Part shown: positions 8,063 to 14,985 of the stretch, piece after piece
How positions within the stretch are numbered: the stretch's first letter is position 1
How the letters are laid out: every line of letters starts with the position of its first letter
Notes under the pieces: generated by a model
Database searches by the model: none
Told to the model about the DNA's origin: nothing
The model's input: the letters and a program-made list of their open reading frames with translations, nothing else
Translations under genes and position numbers: made by a program
NCBI GenBank assembly: GCA_025453715.1
Contig: JALOPT010000010.1
Location: forward strand, 1 to 17,959
Source: Methanoregulaceae archaeon
Lineage (GTDB): Archaea; Halobacteriota; Methanomicrobia; Methanomicrobiales; Methanospirillaceae
Direction: 5' to 3'
DNA: 17,959 nucleotides

Positions 8063-8841
8063 TAAATTGTCCATCCTGTGACTCCCCGATTCCTGAGAAT
8101 TCGAAATTTTGCCAGATATGTGGCCAAAGGATTACCCGAACCCGGGTAAAAAATTATTCTGAATCAGGTACCCAGGGTTTGGAAATTCAAGGACCTTTCC
8201 GGCAAACGGAGGCAGAAGAAACAGACTGGTATTATGGGGATATCCCATGGGAAGAAGAACCCGTTCCCGTTCAACCAGAACCCCTTGATGTTGAAACAAC
8301 CAGTCCTGCAGACAATACCCTTGTATGCAATTCATGTGGACAGCTCCTGCAGAAAGGGATGAAATTCTGCAGCACCTGTGGCAGACCCGTTAAAAGTTCA
8401 ACCCCCGCAGCCCAGGCCAGCCCTCCCCATGTTTCAACGTGTCCCGGATGCGGGGCGGCCTTGCAACCCGGCAAAAAGTTCTGCGGCAAATGCGGGTCAC
8501 CGGTACCAGCAGTACGGGCGCCAGTCCCCCCGTCAGCACCACTCTGTCCCGGATGCGGGGCAACAATCGCTCCCGGGAAGAAATTCTGCGGCAAATGCGG
8601 TATCCCAGTTCCAGCGGCGCCGGTGTCCATTCCTCCGGTTACTCCACCTGCACCATTATGTCCCGGCTGCGGAACTGAGATTAAACCCGGAAAGAAATTC
8701 TGTGGAAAATGTGGTGCCCCGGTTTCTTCCATTCATGCGGCAGCCCAACCTGGTGCAGCACCCCCGCTCTGCCCGGGTTGTGGTACAATAATTATACCGG
8801 GAAAGAAGTTTTGCAGCAAATGCGGGGTAAAACTTCCCTGA
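8050..8841 (+). CDS. Protein with six zinc ribbons
   Basis: The 263-residue product contains six CxxC-(about 12)-CxxC ribbons: residues about 7-24, 93-111, 131-148, 164-181, 200-217 and 239-256. The last four share an almost identical core (CPGCG...PGKKFCGKCG or CSKCG) and are joined by Pro/Ala/Val-rich linkers; an acidic, Trp/Tyr-containing spacer separates the first from the second. No TM segment is present, so it should be cytosolic. Such arrays usually mediate protein-protein or nucleic-acid contacts. The ATG at 8050 is chosen for its SD (GGTGGTG, 8034-8040, nine bases away). An ATG at 8059 in the same frame, forming an ATGA overlap with the previous stop, is the alternative. It is the last gene of the five-gene operon and is followed by a T-run. 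Confidence 0.85.
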   Translation: MSEMINCPSCDSPIPENSKFCQICGQRITRTRVKNYSESGTQGLEIQGPFRQTEAEETDWYYGDIPWEEEPVPVQPEPLDVETTSPADNTLVCNSCGQLLQKGMKFCSTCGRPVKSSTPAAQASPPHVSTCPGCGAALQPGKKFCGKCGSPVPAVRAPVPPSAPLCPGCGATIAPGKKFCGKCGIPVPAAPVSIPPVTPPAPLCPGCGTEIKPGKKFCGKCGAPVSSIHAAAQPGAAPPLCPGCGTIIIPGKKFCSKCGVKLP

Positions 8842-8857
8842 AATCTCTTTCCATTAA

Positions 8858-8863
8858 TTTTTT
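8858..8863 (+). terminator. T-run terminator of the 2411-8841 operon
   Basis: Six Ts follow the last gene of the operon by 16 bases, after an AT-rich stretch, as is usual for intrinsic termination in Euryarchaeota. No stem is needed in archaea and none is seen. Confidence 0.45.
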
Positions 8864-8926
8864 ATGCATCCGTATCCCTGAACGAAATGCTTATCTGAAC
8901 CTGCACAAAGGGATGTATCAGGGATC

Positions 8927-8958
8927 GTAGTCCTTATAGCCGCTGGCAACGGGACTAC
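8927..8958 (+). repeat. Small hairpin in the leader of the zinc-ribbon/PKD gene
   Basis: GTAGTCC (8927-8933) and GGACTAC (8952-8958) are perfectly complementary over seven bases with an 18-base loop, ending 16 bases before the ATG at 8975. It could be a leader hairpin or an operator. A TATA-like CTTATAG lies in the loop, so it may be upstream of the transcript instead. Confidence 0.25.
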
Positions 8959-8974
8959 TCCAGGATGAATAATA

Positions 8975-10636
8975 ATGACAGACTCTCACAATCTCCCTGA
9001 TAAAATTTGCCCGCGATGCGGCACCCCGTCTCCCTATGCCGAAGATTTCTGTGGTTCATGTGGAGCCAAGTTACCGAGAGAAGTAATATGTACGAAATGT
9101 GGTGAAAAAATACCCCCGGGAGAGACATTCTGTGGCTCCTGCGGGACGCCTGTCACCCCTCCGCCACCCCCTCCCCCCGTCATGGATCAACCGTCAATAC
9201 CCCCTCCACCGGTTACCCCCCCATATCAGCCCCCGTCTGCCGGCAGGAGTTCAGGGGGTCCTGCAGCCATGGGGGCCGGGCCACGGAAATATTTAGTGCC
9301 GGCAATTATCGCGGTTGTAATCATCGGGGTGCTCGCAGCTGTGATACTGGTTGGTATTCCTGGGATGACAAAACCGGGTGGTGTCACCCCGGGCCCCTCA
9401 CCGACAAGCCCTGCTGCATTTACCCGTGCATTCGAAGGTGAATGGCAGGTTGAAACTACTGTGCAGCCAGGATCTGTCGAGTTATTCAGGATTACAATTC
9501 TTCCCGACAATACCTTCACTGCAACATTCCCTGAATGGAAAAGTATGACGATGTCAGGTATTCTTACCGATGGGGGTTCGATACTGAAAGGCAACTATTC
9601 GGACAGTGCCTCGGGGGAAACAGGGACTTTTACGCTGGTCCTGATCGATAATAGCCATTTCAGCGGCACCTGGCTGATACAGGGGCACACCTATACGATG
9701 ACCGGTCAGAAAGGTACTCCGGGTTCAGCACCAACAACCTCTGTTTCCCGTCCACCTGCTACCCAGGGAACTACCTCTGCATCCTCCATCAGTGCAGGGT
9801 TCAGCCCTGATAAGATTTCCGGGTCTGTACCCCTTACTGTTACGTTCACCGACCGTTCATCAGGCTCTCCGTCCACATATTACTGGGACTTCGGTGACGG
9901 GGCGTTTTCATCCACGAAAGAACCGGTACATACGTATACGACATCAGGGACTTTCACGGTTAAACAGACCGTTGAAAAGAACGGGCAGACTTCGTCTAAA
10001 ACCCAGGTCATTTCAGTGTCTTCTGTCCCCCTGACTGCGAACTTTATTGCCTCCCAGACTTCCGGAACAGCCCCCTTGCATGTTACCTTCACTGATACTT
10101 CGGCTGGGTCCCCGACGACCTGGATATGGCAACTTGGAAACGGGCAGGTATCCTATGATCGTAACCCTGAAATGGTATACCAGGCACAGGGTGACTACAC
10201 CGTGGTGTTAACGGTTGAGAAGGGAGGAGTTCAAAGCAAGAAGAGCATTACGATTCATGTGAACCCTGCCCAGTCAGTTACCAACCCGGTTACCATTGCA
10301 GCCCCTGTGACGACTGCCGTAAGCACACCTTCAGGGACCTTTGAAGGTTACTGGGAGGTATCAGTCGGCAGCGGGACTGAGTACTATATTTTTAATGCCC
10401 CGGTTGGAAATTCGATTGACGGGACATTTGGTGGTCCCGACTTCTCATATGCAACATTTACCGGCACCCTTTCCAGTGGAGGGACCGTCGTCACGGGGAC
10501 CTATGATGATATCCTCCTCGATGTTACCGGGCCATTTAAATTTACATTAACCGATGCAAATCACTTTTCCGGGACCCTGGTTGACTCAGGGGTGACCTAT
10601 ACAGTACGGGGGACAAAACAAACGGAAATGATATAA
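8975..10636 (+). CDS. Zinc-ribbon transmembrane surface protein with two PKD domains
   Basis: The 553-residue product has two N-terminal zinc ribbons (Cys12/15/26/29 and Cys39/42/53/56) and a proline-rich linker (61-90). One TM helix follows (about 106-128), then a large presumably extracellular part. That part holds a beta-domain (151-246), PKD domain 1 (273-348, with YYWDFGDG), PKD domain 2 (353-429, with degenerate WIWQLGNG) and a second beta-domain (455-548). The two beta-domains are related: FEGEWQV/FEGYWEV at the start and NSHFSGT...YTMTG/NHFSGT...YTVRG at the end. This places the ribbons in the cytoplasm and the PKDs outside, as for a sensor or envelope-tethering protein. The start has a modest SD (AGGATG). 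A T7 run follows the stop. Confidence 0.85.
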   Translation: MTDSHNLPDKICPRCGTPSPYAEDFCGSCGAKLPREVICTKCGEKIPPGETFCGSCGTPVTPPPPPPPVMDQPSIPPPPVTPPYQPPSAGRSSGGPAAMGAGPRKYLVPAIIAVVIIGVLAAVILVGIPGMTKPGGVTPGPSPTSPAAFTRAFEGEWQVETTVQPGSVELFRITILPDNTFTATFPEWKSMTMSGILTDGGSILKGNYSDSASGETGTFTLVLIDNSHFSGTWLIQGHTYTMTGQKGTPGSAPTTSVSRPPATQGTTSASSISAGFSPDKISGSVPLTVTFTDRSSGSPSTYYWDFGDGAFSSTKEPVHTYTTSGTFTVKQTVEKNGQTSSKTQVISVSSVPLTANFIASQTSGTAPLHVTFTDTSAGSPTTWIWQLGNGQVSYDRNPEMVYQAQGDYTVVLTVEKGGVQSKKSITIHVNPAQSVTNPVTIAAPVTTAVSTPSGTFEGYWEVSVGSGTEYYIFNAPVGNSIDGTFGGPDFSYATFTGTLSSGGTVVTGTYDDILLDVTGPFKFTLTDANHFSGTLVDSGVTYTVRGTKQTEMI

Positions 10637-10638
10637 CC

Positions 10639-10645
10639 TTTTTTT
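10639..10645 (+). terminator. T7 terminator
   Basis: Seven Ts begin two bases after the stop codon of the zinc-ribbon/PKD gene, giving an archaeal T-run terminator. Confidence 0.5.
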
Positions 10646-10773
10646 ATGGCTTAAACCCTCTTTTATCCTGTTATTACCAGTACTCATGGTTTGCCCGAAT
10701 AAACCCGAAATAACCCCGAGCTCCCGTCATGCCGCGGAATATACACTGGCTTATTACCCGGGGGTTCTGCAAT

Positions 10774-11028
10774 ATGTTTAAAGATACTATTATCAGAGAC
10801 TCCCGGGAAAGAGATCGTATGGATCCATGGCTGGACAGGTTTTTACGCGGTTTCAGTTTCAGGATTAACTACCCGGTATTACGCTATTTAGTGGTATGCG
10901 GGGCCGCATTGACCGGGGCCGTTGCAGGCGCTTTTATTTCTGGTGGAGATATCACATGGACCCTCATCTTTGCTTTCGGATTTTATATTATCGGTCGGTT
11001 ACTGTTGTGGATACGGTACCGCGAATAA
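10774..11028 (+). CDS. Small two-TM membrane protein
   Basis: The frame encodes about 84 residues from the ATG at 10774. A charged N-terminus (KDTIIRDSRERDRMDPWLDRF) is followed by two hydrophobic segments (YLVVCGAALTGAVAGAFI and WTLIFAFGFYIIGRLLLWI) and a basic end. I recognise no family. The start at 10774 is supported by GGGGG (10760-10764) nine bases upstream; ATGs at 10729 and 10819 are alternatives in the same frame. It stands alone between a T-run terminator and a 300-base gene-free stretch. The TM pattern makes it more likely real than chance. Confidence 0.6.
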   Translation: MFKDTIIRDSRERDRMDPWLDRFLRGFSFRINYPVLRYLVVCGAALTGAVAGAFISGGDITWTLIFAFGFYIIGRLLLWIRYRE

Positions 11029-11046
11029 AAATTCTCATCCCTGAAT

Positions 11047-11120
11047 GATTATAACATGGTTATTTCAGGATTTGCAGGTACCACAAAACGGTAACGAAAA
11101 ATGGACCACATGTTATAATC
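11047..11120. repeat. Perfect 12-base inverted repeat with 50-base spacer
   Basis: GATTATAACATG (11047-11058) is exactly complementary to CATGTTATAATC (11109-11120). It lies in the 302-base gene-free stretch 11029-11330. It could be a paired operator, the ends of a tiny defective mobile element, or part of the 3' region of the small membrane protein transcript. Apart from this and a TATA-like site at 11301-11310, I see nothing else in the stretch. Confidence 0.45.
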
Positions 11121-11300
11121 CCGGCACATTATTTCCATTATCTGCCACATACACCGGGACTTCTTTTCTATAAAGCGCCCTGCTGATCTAAAAATCTGGA
11201 AAGCGGGTTAATTGAATATAGCATATGATTGAAGCGGTTTCAGGGTAGCAATTCTGAAAGCCATATTGAATAACCATTATACCGTACCAGGTATACATTC

Positions 11301-11310
11301 CCATAAATAC
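11301..11310 (+). promoter_or_regulatory. TATA box before the zinc-ribbon/PH-like gene
   Basis: CCATAAATAC resembles an archaeal TATA box. At the usual 24-26 base spacing, transcription would start at about 11330, right at the TTG (11331) and ten bases before the GTG (11340) that could begin the next gene. Confidence 0.4.
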
Positions 11311-11330
11311 CGGGAGATCCTGGCGGTTGG

Positions 11331-11939
11331 TTGGATATCGTGCTGTTCTGTACTGAATGCGGGGCCAGAATTGAAAGACCGTCAAATTTTTGTGAAAACT
11401 GTGGTGCACGCTTATCCCCGGTTCATATCCCGGGTAACTCCATAAAATCGACAAATATCCCTGTTTCTTCCGTTATTCCGCCCGGTCCTGAAAAGGTCAT
11501 TTCGGTCATTCCCAACCTTATGGAGGTACGCGGGCCTTTTTTTCGGGGGCCTGTCTGGTACCACGTAGTTGTAGCAACGCAGCGGATAATTCTTGTAAAG
11601 AGGACGTTGACACGAACTGAAAAAATTAAGCAGGATATTGGGGTAATAGGGCCTGACAACCGGTCTTACCCGTTTCAATTCATGAAACCTGACGACATTC
11701 TTGCAGAGAATCCCGAGAGCAGAGTCATTCCGCTCCATGACCTGGTCTCATTTACCGTAACAAAAAAAATACTACAGAGTGCTGAAGAAGGGGACCAGGT
11801 GTTCTGGGAAGTGAAGTTGTTAACAAAGTCCGGCACAATTTCATTGAGGACCGATTATGACCAGGATCCACGTGAATATATTGCCAGGCCAGCCCTCCTT
11901 CACCTGTTAGGCGAAAGGCTGGTCTCTACGAATATGTAA
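11331..11939 (+). CDS. Zinc ribbon plus PH-like domain protein
   Basis: The product has up to 202 residues with one N-terminal zinc ribbon (CTECGARIERPSNFCENCG) and a linker. A beta-rich domain of about 140 residues follows, in which YHVVVATQRIILVKRT resembles the strand pair of bacterial/archaeal PH-like (bPH or GRAM-like) domains. No TM is present. The start is uncertain: TTG at 11331, which fits leaderless expression from the upstream TATA box, or GTG at 11340. Both begin with no strong SD. The ribbon-PH arrangement mirrors, in reverse order, the protein encoded at 12614. Membrane or protein tethering is a plausible role, but no activity is evident. Confidence 0.7.
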   Translation: MDIVLFCTECGARIERPSNFCENCGARLSPVHIPGNSIKSTNIPVSSVIPPGPEKVISVIPNLMEVRGPFFRGPVWYHVVVATQRIILVKRTLTRTEKIKQDIGVIGPDNRSYPFQFMKPDDILAENPESRVIPLHDLVSFTVTKKILQSAEEGDQVFWEVKLLTKSGTISLRTDYDQDPREYIARPALLHLLGERLVSTNM

Positions 11940-11984
11940 GTTCACCGTTGATCTTTTCATTGATCCCTGTTCCGGGGTTGATTG

Positions 11985-11997
11985 TTAAAAATAAAAA
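11985..11997 (+). promoter_or_regulatory. TATA-like box before the TPR gene
   Basis: TTAAAAATAAAAA ends 29 bases before the ATG at 12027. Transcription from it would leave only a very short leader, consistent with the missing SD. Confidence 0.35.
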
Positions 11998-12026
11998 TTG
12001 ATATTCTCCTGTGCAGAATCCCTCAT

Positions 12027-12614
12027 ATGAAGGGAATTACAGGTCTCTCATGGGGCATCGTCCTCCTTTCGCTTCTCCTGGTGCCCGTTTTGGTATCAGG
12101 GGAAGATACATCCCCTGATCTGTCCGCAGAATATGCAGAAATTCAGTCCTTCCGGTCGATAGATAATGCATCGCTTGCATTGTATGCAGGGCAGAATGCA
12201 TTACAAGCCGGGCGGTACGAAGAAGCACTCGGGGAATATACCAATGTGACTGAACTGGACCCTTCGTGGATGGCTGCCTGGTACCTGAAGGCCTACAGCC
12301 TTACAAAACTCAACCGCTCCCAGGAGGCACTGGTTGCAATAGACAAAGCACTTGCCCTTGATCCCACTGACCGGGATTCAAACAACTTAAAGGCGGATAT
12401 TCTCACCGGGCTCGGGCGCGGGAGCGAGGCCGGACAATACCGGAGGACACCGGTGGCCCCACCGGAAGCGCCTTCCGCTCCTGTGACTGCAACAACAACG
12501 AAAAAGGCCCCGATACATACGCTGACCCTTATTGCAGGGGTTTTCGGAATTGTATTGACTGCAGGAGCATATGGGAATCCTGGCCTGTCAACCCCAGAAA
12601 AGGGAGATGAATAA
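12027..12614 (+). CDS. Secreted/membrane-anchored TPR protein
   Basis: From the ATG at 12027 the product is 195 residues. It has a signal peptide (residues 1-25, cleavage likely after VLVSG) and then at least two to three TPR units (about 47-140; e.g. AGRYEEALGEYTNVTELDP and NRSQEALVAIDKALALDP). A Pro/Ala/Thr linker leads to a C-terminal hydrophobic segment (about 165-185) that would hold it in the membrane. An in-frame TTG at 11982 is rejected as a start because it would put 15 polar residues before the signal peptide. The stop overlaps the next ATG (TAATG), so it is coupled to the four-TM zinc-ribbon protein. TPRs point to a protein-protein interaction role on the outer face. Confidence 0.78.
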   Translation: MKGITGLSWGIVLLSLLLVPVLVSGEDTSPDLSAEYAEIQSFRSIDNASLALYAGQNALQAGRYEEALGEYTNVTELDPSWMAAWYLKAYSLTKLNRSQEALVAIDKALALDPTDRDSNNLKADILTGLGRGSEAGQYRRTPVAPPEAPSAPVTATTTKKAPIHTLTLIAGVFGIVLTAGAYGNPGLSTPEKGDE

Positions 12615-13543
12615 TGGAGAACCACCAGTGGAAACGAGTCTATATCTCGTTGATCTTATCGGGGATCTTTTTTATTCTCATAGTATATGCCATGACGGGC
12701 ATGGACTGCATGTCCGGGGGTTGTGCAGTAGCGTTTACCTCTTTGTTTCTCATGATCAGCTCGTTTGCCGTTGCACTCCTCTTCCTTACCTACGCGTGGA
12801 CGATGGACGAGATCCTCAGTGGAAAAAGCCTTTTGGCCCACTGGGTCTACCCTGCCGGTGAGGCGCAAATAAGTGCTGAGCGGGAATTTAAGGACTACAG
12901 GGAGACGAACAGGGGCCTGCTTTTCGTTGTGGGTGGTTTTCTTGTGATCGCGATGATCATCATGGTTGTTTTCGCTGGGGAAGACGGGATTGCCACTGCG
13001 GCGATCCTCTTCGGTGTCCTCATTATTGTTGCGATTGTATCAGTTATTGCCCCGAGGCTCGAATATAAGCGTGCCCTTAAGGCCTCCCATGAGGCCTATA
13101 TCACCGACAATGGCATTATTTACGAAGGATCTGTGTACCCCTTCCGCTCCTTTCTGATGAGGATGGACGGGGTGAGCTACGAAAAAGAGACCGCGAAACT
13201 TCCCCCGTTGCTGGTATTCTCGTTCATCCAGCTGGTCGGCCTCTATATCCTCAGACCGTTTGCGATCAGTATCCCTGTCCCACCGGGCGAAGAGGAGAAA
13301 GCCCGAAGGATTGCAAACCGGATGAGCGGGGTTGTAGAGGAGGATGAAACCACACCGGTCCCTTCTAACGTCTGCAACAGCTGTGGTGCACCGGCCCTCC
13401 CGGGTAATCCGTATTGCGAGTCATGCGGGGTAAAAACCACGAGTGATCCGGGAGCTGGGTCTCCCGTGATATGCCCGGTGTGTGGCAGCAACCTGAAACC
13501 GGACGCAAAATTCTGCGGCTCATGCGGGTATAAAAAACAATAA
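12614..13543 (+). CDS. Four-TM protein with PH-like domain and two C-terminal zinc ribbons
   Basis: The 309-residue product has hydrophobic helices at about 8-28, 38-60, 101-120 and 126-146. A domain of about 90 residues follows (158-240; AYITDNGIIYEGSVYPFRSF, then YILRPFAISIPVPPGEEEKARRIANRM) that resembles a PH-like/YcxB-type membrane-associated domain. Two zinc ribbons end the chain (Cys254/257/268/271 and Cys287/290/301/304). Both soluble parts should face the cytoplasm. The start overlaps the stop of the TPR gene, so the two products probably act together on opposite faces of the membrane. Function is unknown; ribbons and PH-like folds suggest scaffolding. Confidence 0.78.
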   Translation: MENHQWKRVYISLILSGIFFILIVYAMTGMDCMSGGCAVAFTSLFLMISSFAVALLFLTYAWTMDEILSGKSLLAHWVYPAGEAQISAEREFKDYRETNRGLLFVVGGFLVIAMIIMVVFAGEDGIATAAILFGVLIIVAIVSVIAPRLEYKRALKASHEAYITDNGIIYEGSVYPFRSFLMRMDGVSYEKETAKLPPLLVFSFIQLVGLYILRPFAISIPVPPGEEEKARRIANRMSGVVEEDETTPVPSNVCNSCGAPALPGNPYCESCGVKTTSDPGAGSPVICPVCGSNLKPDAKFCGSCGYKKQ

Positions 13544-13561
13544 TAACCCGGGAAAATCCTC

Positions 13562-13567
13562 TTTTTT
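13562..13567 (+). terminator. T6 terminator
   Basis: Six Ts lie 18 bases after the stop codon, in the 38-base gap between convergent genes. Confidence 0.4.
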
Positions 13568-13581
13568 CTACCTGTGTGGTA

Positions 13582-14100
13582 TCAGATTGTTGACATCATC
13601 GTCTCGTGTGCCTTCCGGAACGACTGGTTCGCCTCCTCCATTCGTCCCAGGTCCGTGAGGATATCCCCCTGCAGAGTCCAGGCCCGGGAAAGGGTTATCG
13701 CATCGTCGCGGTTTTTCGGACTGATTGAGGTGGATTTATTAACACTTTCAAGTGCACCCTGGTAATTTCCCGAATGTGAACGGGTTAATGCCTGGTAATA
13801 CAGGGTTTCCATGTCATTGGGGTCGATCGACAACGCCTTCTGAAACGACTCTTCGGCCTCAGTCGTGCGGTTTAACAGGGATAATGAAAGGCCACGGTTT
13901 CTCCATGCTTTCCCGAACGAAGGGTCAAGAGAGACAGCCCTGTCATAGGCCGCGACAGCCTCATCGTATCGTCCCATAACATGGTCAGTCTCCCCTTTGG
14001 AATTCCATTCCCGTGCATCTGCCGCTGGATTGAGACAACCTGCACAGATAATCGTACTAACCAGTACAATCAGGATAATGAACCCGGGTATCTTCCCCAT
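13582..14100 (-). CDS. TPR-repeat lipoprotein
   Basis: This 172-residue product has a lipoprotein signal (IICAGC, lipidated Cys22) and then TPR units over almost the whole mature chain. Examples are GRYDEAVAAYDRAVSLDPSF, EAEESFQKALSIDPND, YQGALESVNKSTSISP and a last unit near residues 138-168. It should be an extracellular, membrane-tethered protein-interaction module. It is the last of three minus-strand genes, 61 bases after the VOC-like gene, with no clear SD. Its repeats resemble those of the TPR protein at 12027, but the anchor differs (lipid here, TM there). Confidence 0.82.
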   Translation of the reverse strand: MGKIPGFIILIVLVSTIICAGCLNPAADAREWNSKGETDHVMGRYDEAVAAYDRAVSLDPSFGKAWRNRGLSLSLLNRTTEAEESFQKALSIDPNDMETLYYQALTRSHSGNYQGALESVNKSTSISPKNRDDAITLSRAWTLQGDILTDLGRMEEANQSFRKAHETMMSTI

Positions 14101-14161
14101 ACCAGCTGGTAGTCGTCAGATTACATGAACTTTGTTGGGACGAAGTCCTCCTGGCAATCTC

Positions 14162-14977
14162 TCAGTCTGCTTCTTCCTGTTCCGCCAGGTAAACCATCAG
14201 TCCGTTTAAGGCATCGGGATTCATGGATATTTTTTCACCGGACTCTGCTCCCATTAACCCTTTCTCCACAAGGGCCGCCTTTGCCTGCTCCAGGGACGAA
14301 ACCTTCAGGGTGATGGAAGAGATCCTGTTCCGGTCAGATTTTTTCAGGTGAATTATTACCCCGTTCCCCCCGTTCAGTTGTCCGGATCCTCCTCCTGCAG
14401 CTTCGGGCAGTATCTGCTGCCACTTTTCGGGGACTGACGGGTCTGCATATTCAATGGTGATTTCCTTGAGACCTGTTATCCCTGGAGCCCCGCCGTTTCC
14501 AGCGGCGAGCATTTGCTCCATCTGATGGCGGAACCCGACCTGGTCCCTGAAGGTATATTCGCAATAAAATACCAGGGAGCCGGGCATTATTCCGGTGATT
14601 TCGAGGTTTTTCCAGAGTGTTACGGGTGTCCCGTTCTCCACAACACTAAATGGCAGGACCGGGCCATGGGGGACTGTACCGGCATCGAGGACGCTGACAA
14701 TGGACTCAAGTGGTCCTGATGGCTGGAAGGCGATACCGACAATGCCGGTACCCGCGGGGATCATATCCCCGTTACTCAGCGCTTCCGGGCAGCTGAGGAC
14801 CTCCATGTTTACGTTCCCGAACGAGACCCCGCCGCTTTTAAACGGGCCGTAGTCCACCAATGGCCAGGCAACGGGAAGCCCGAGTCCTTTCGTAAAGACC
14901 TGGTAGACCGGCTCCGGCTCCGGTACCCGGACCATGAGGTGATCGACCTGCTTAATTGTTGGTGGGAATGATGACAT
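14162..14977 (-). CDS. VOC/glyoxalase-like protein
   Basis: The product has 271 residues from the ATG at 14977; a GTG at 14992 (seven-base overlap with the upstream stop) is an alternative. The opening QVDHLMVRVPEPEPVYQVFTKGLGLP, with YGPFKSGGVSFGNVNMEVL after it, is the vicinal-oxygen-chelate fold: His near residue 13 and the beta-strand with Glu as the usual first metal ligands. The second half (LKEITIEY... and ISSITLKV) looks like a second, more diverged VOC module. No signal peptide is present, so it is cytoplasmic, unlike its two lipoprotein neighbours. AGGTG lies 12 bases upstream of the ATG, a long spacing. The substrate cannot be predicted. Confidence 0.78.
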   Translation of the reverse strand: MSSFPPTIKQVDHLMVRVPEPEPVYQVFTKGLGLPVAWPLVDYGPFKSGGVSFGNVNMEVLSCPEALSNGDMIPAGTGIVGIAFQPSGPLESIVSVLDAGTVPHGPVLPFSVVENGTPVTLWKNLEITGIMPGSLVFYCEYTFRDQVGFRHQMEQMLAAGNGGAPGITGLKEITIEYADPSVPEKWQQILPEAAGGGSGQLNGGNGVIIHLKKSDRNRISSITLKVSSLEQAKAALVEKGLMGAESGEKISMNPDALNGLMVYLAEQEEAD

Positions 14978-14985
14978 ATCCGGTA

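Noticed and set aside
8378..8791. 137-codon plus-strand frame inside the six-ribbon gene
   Set aside because: It is an out-of-frame shadow created by repeated ribbon codons; Arg/Pro/Gln-rich with no Cys pattern.
8430..8835. Apparent DNA tandem repeat
   Set aside because: The similarity follows the duplicated zinc-ribbon codons; linkers differ in length and sequence, so it is a protein-level repeat and not a satellite or CRISPR.
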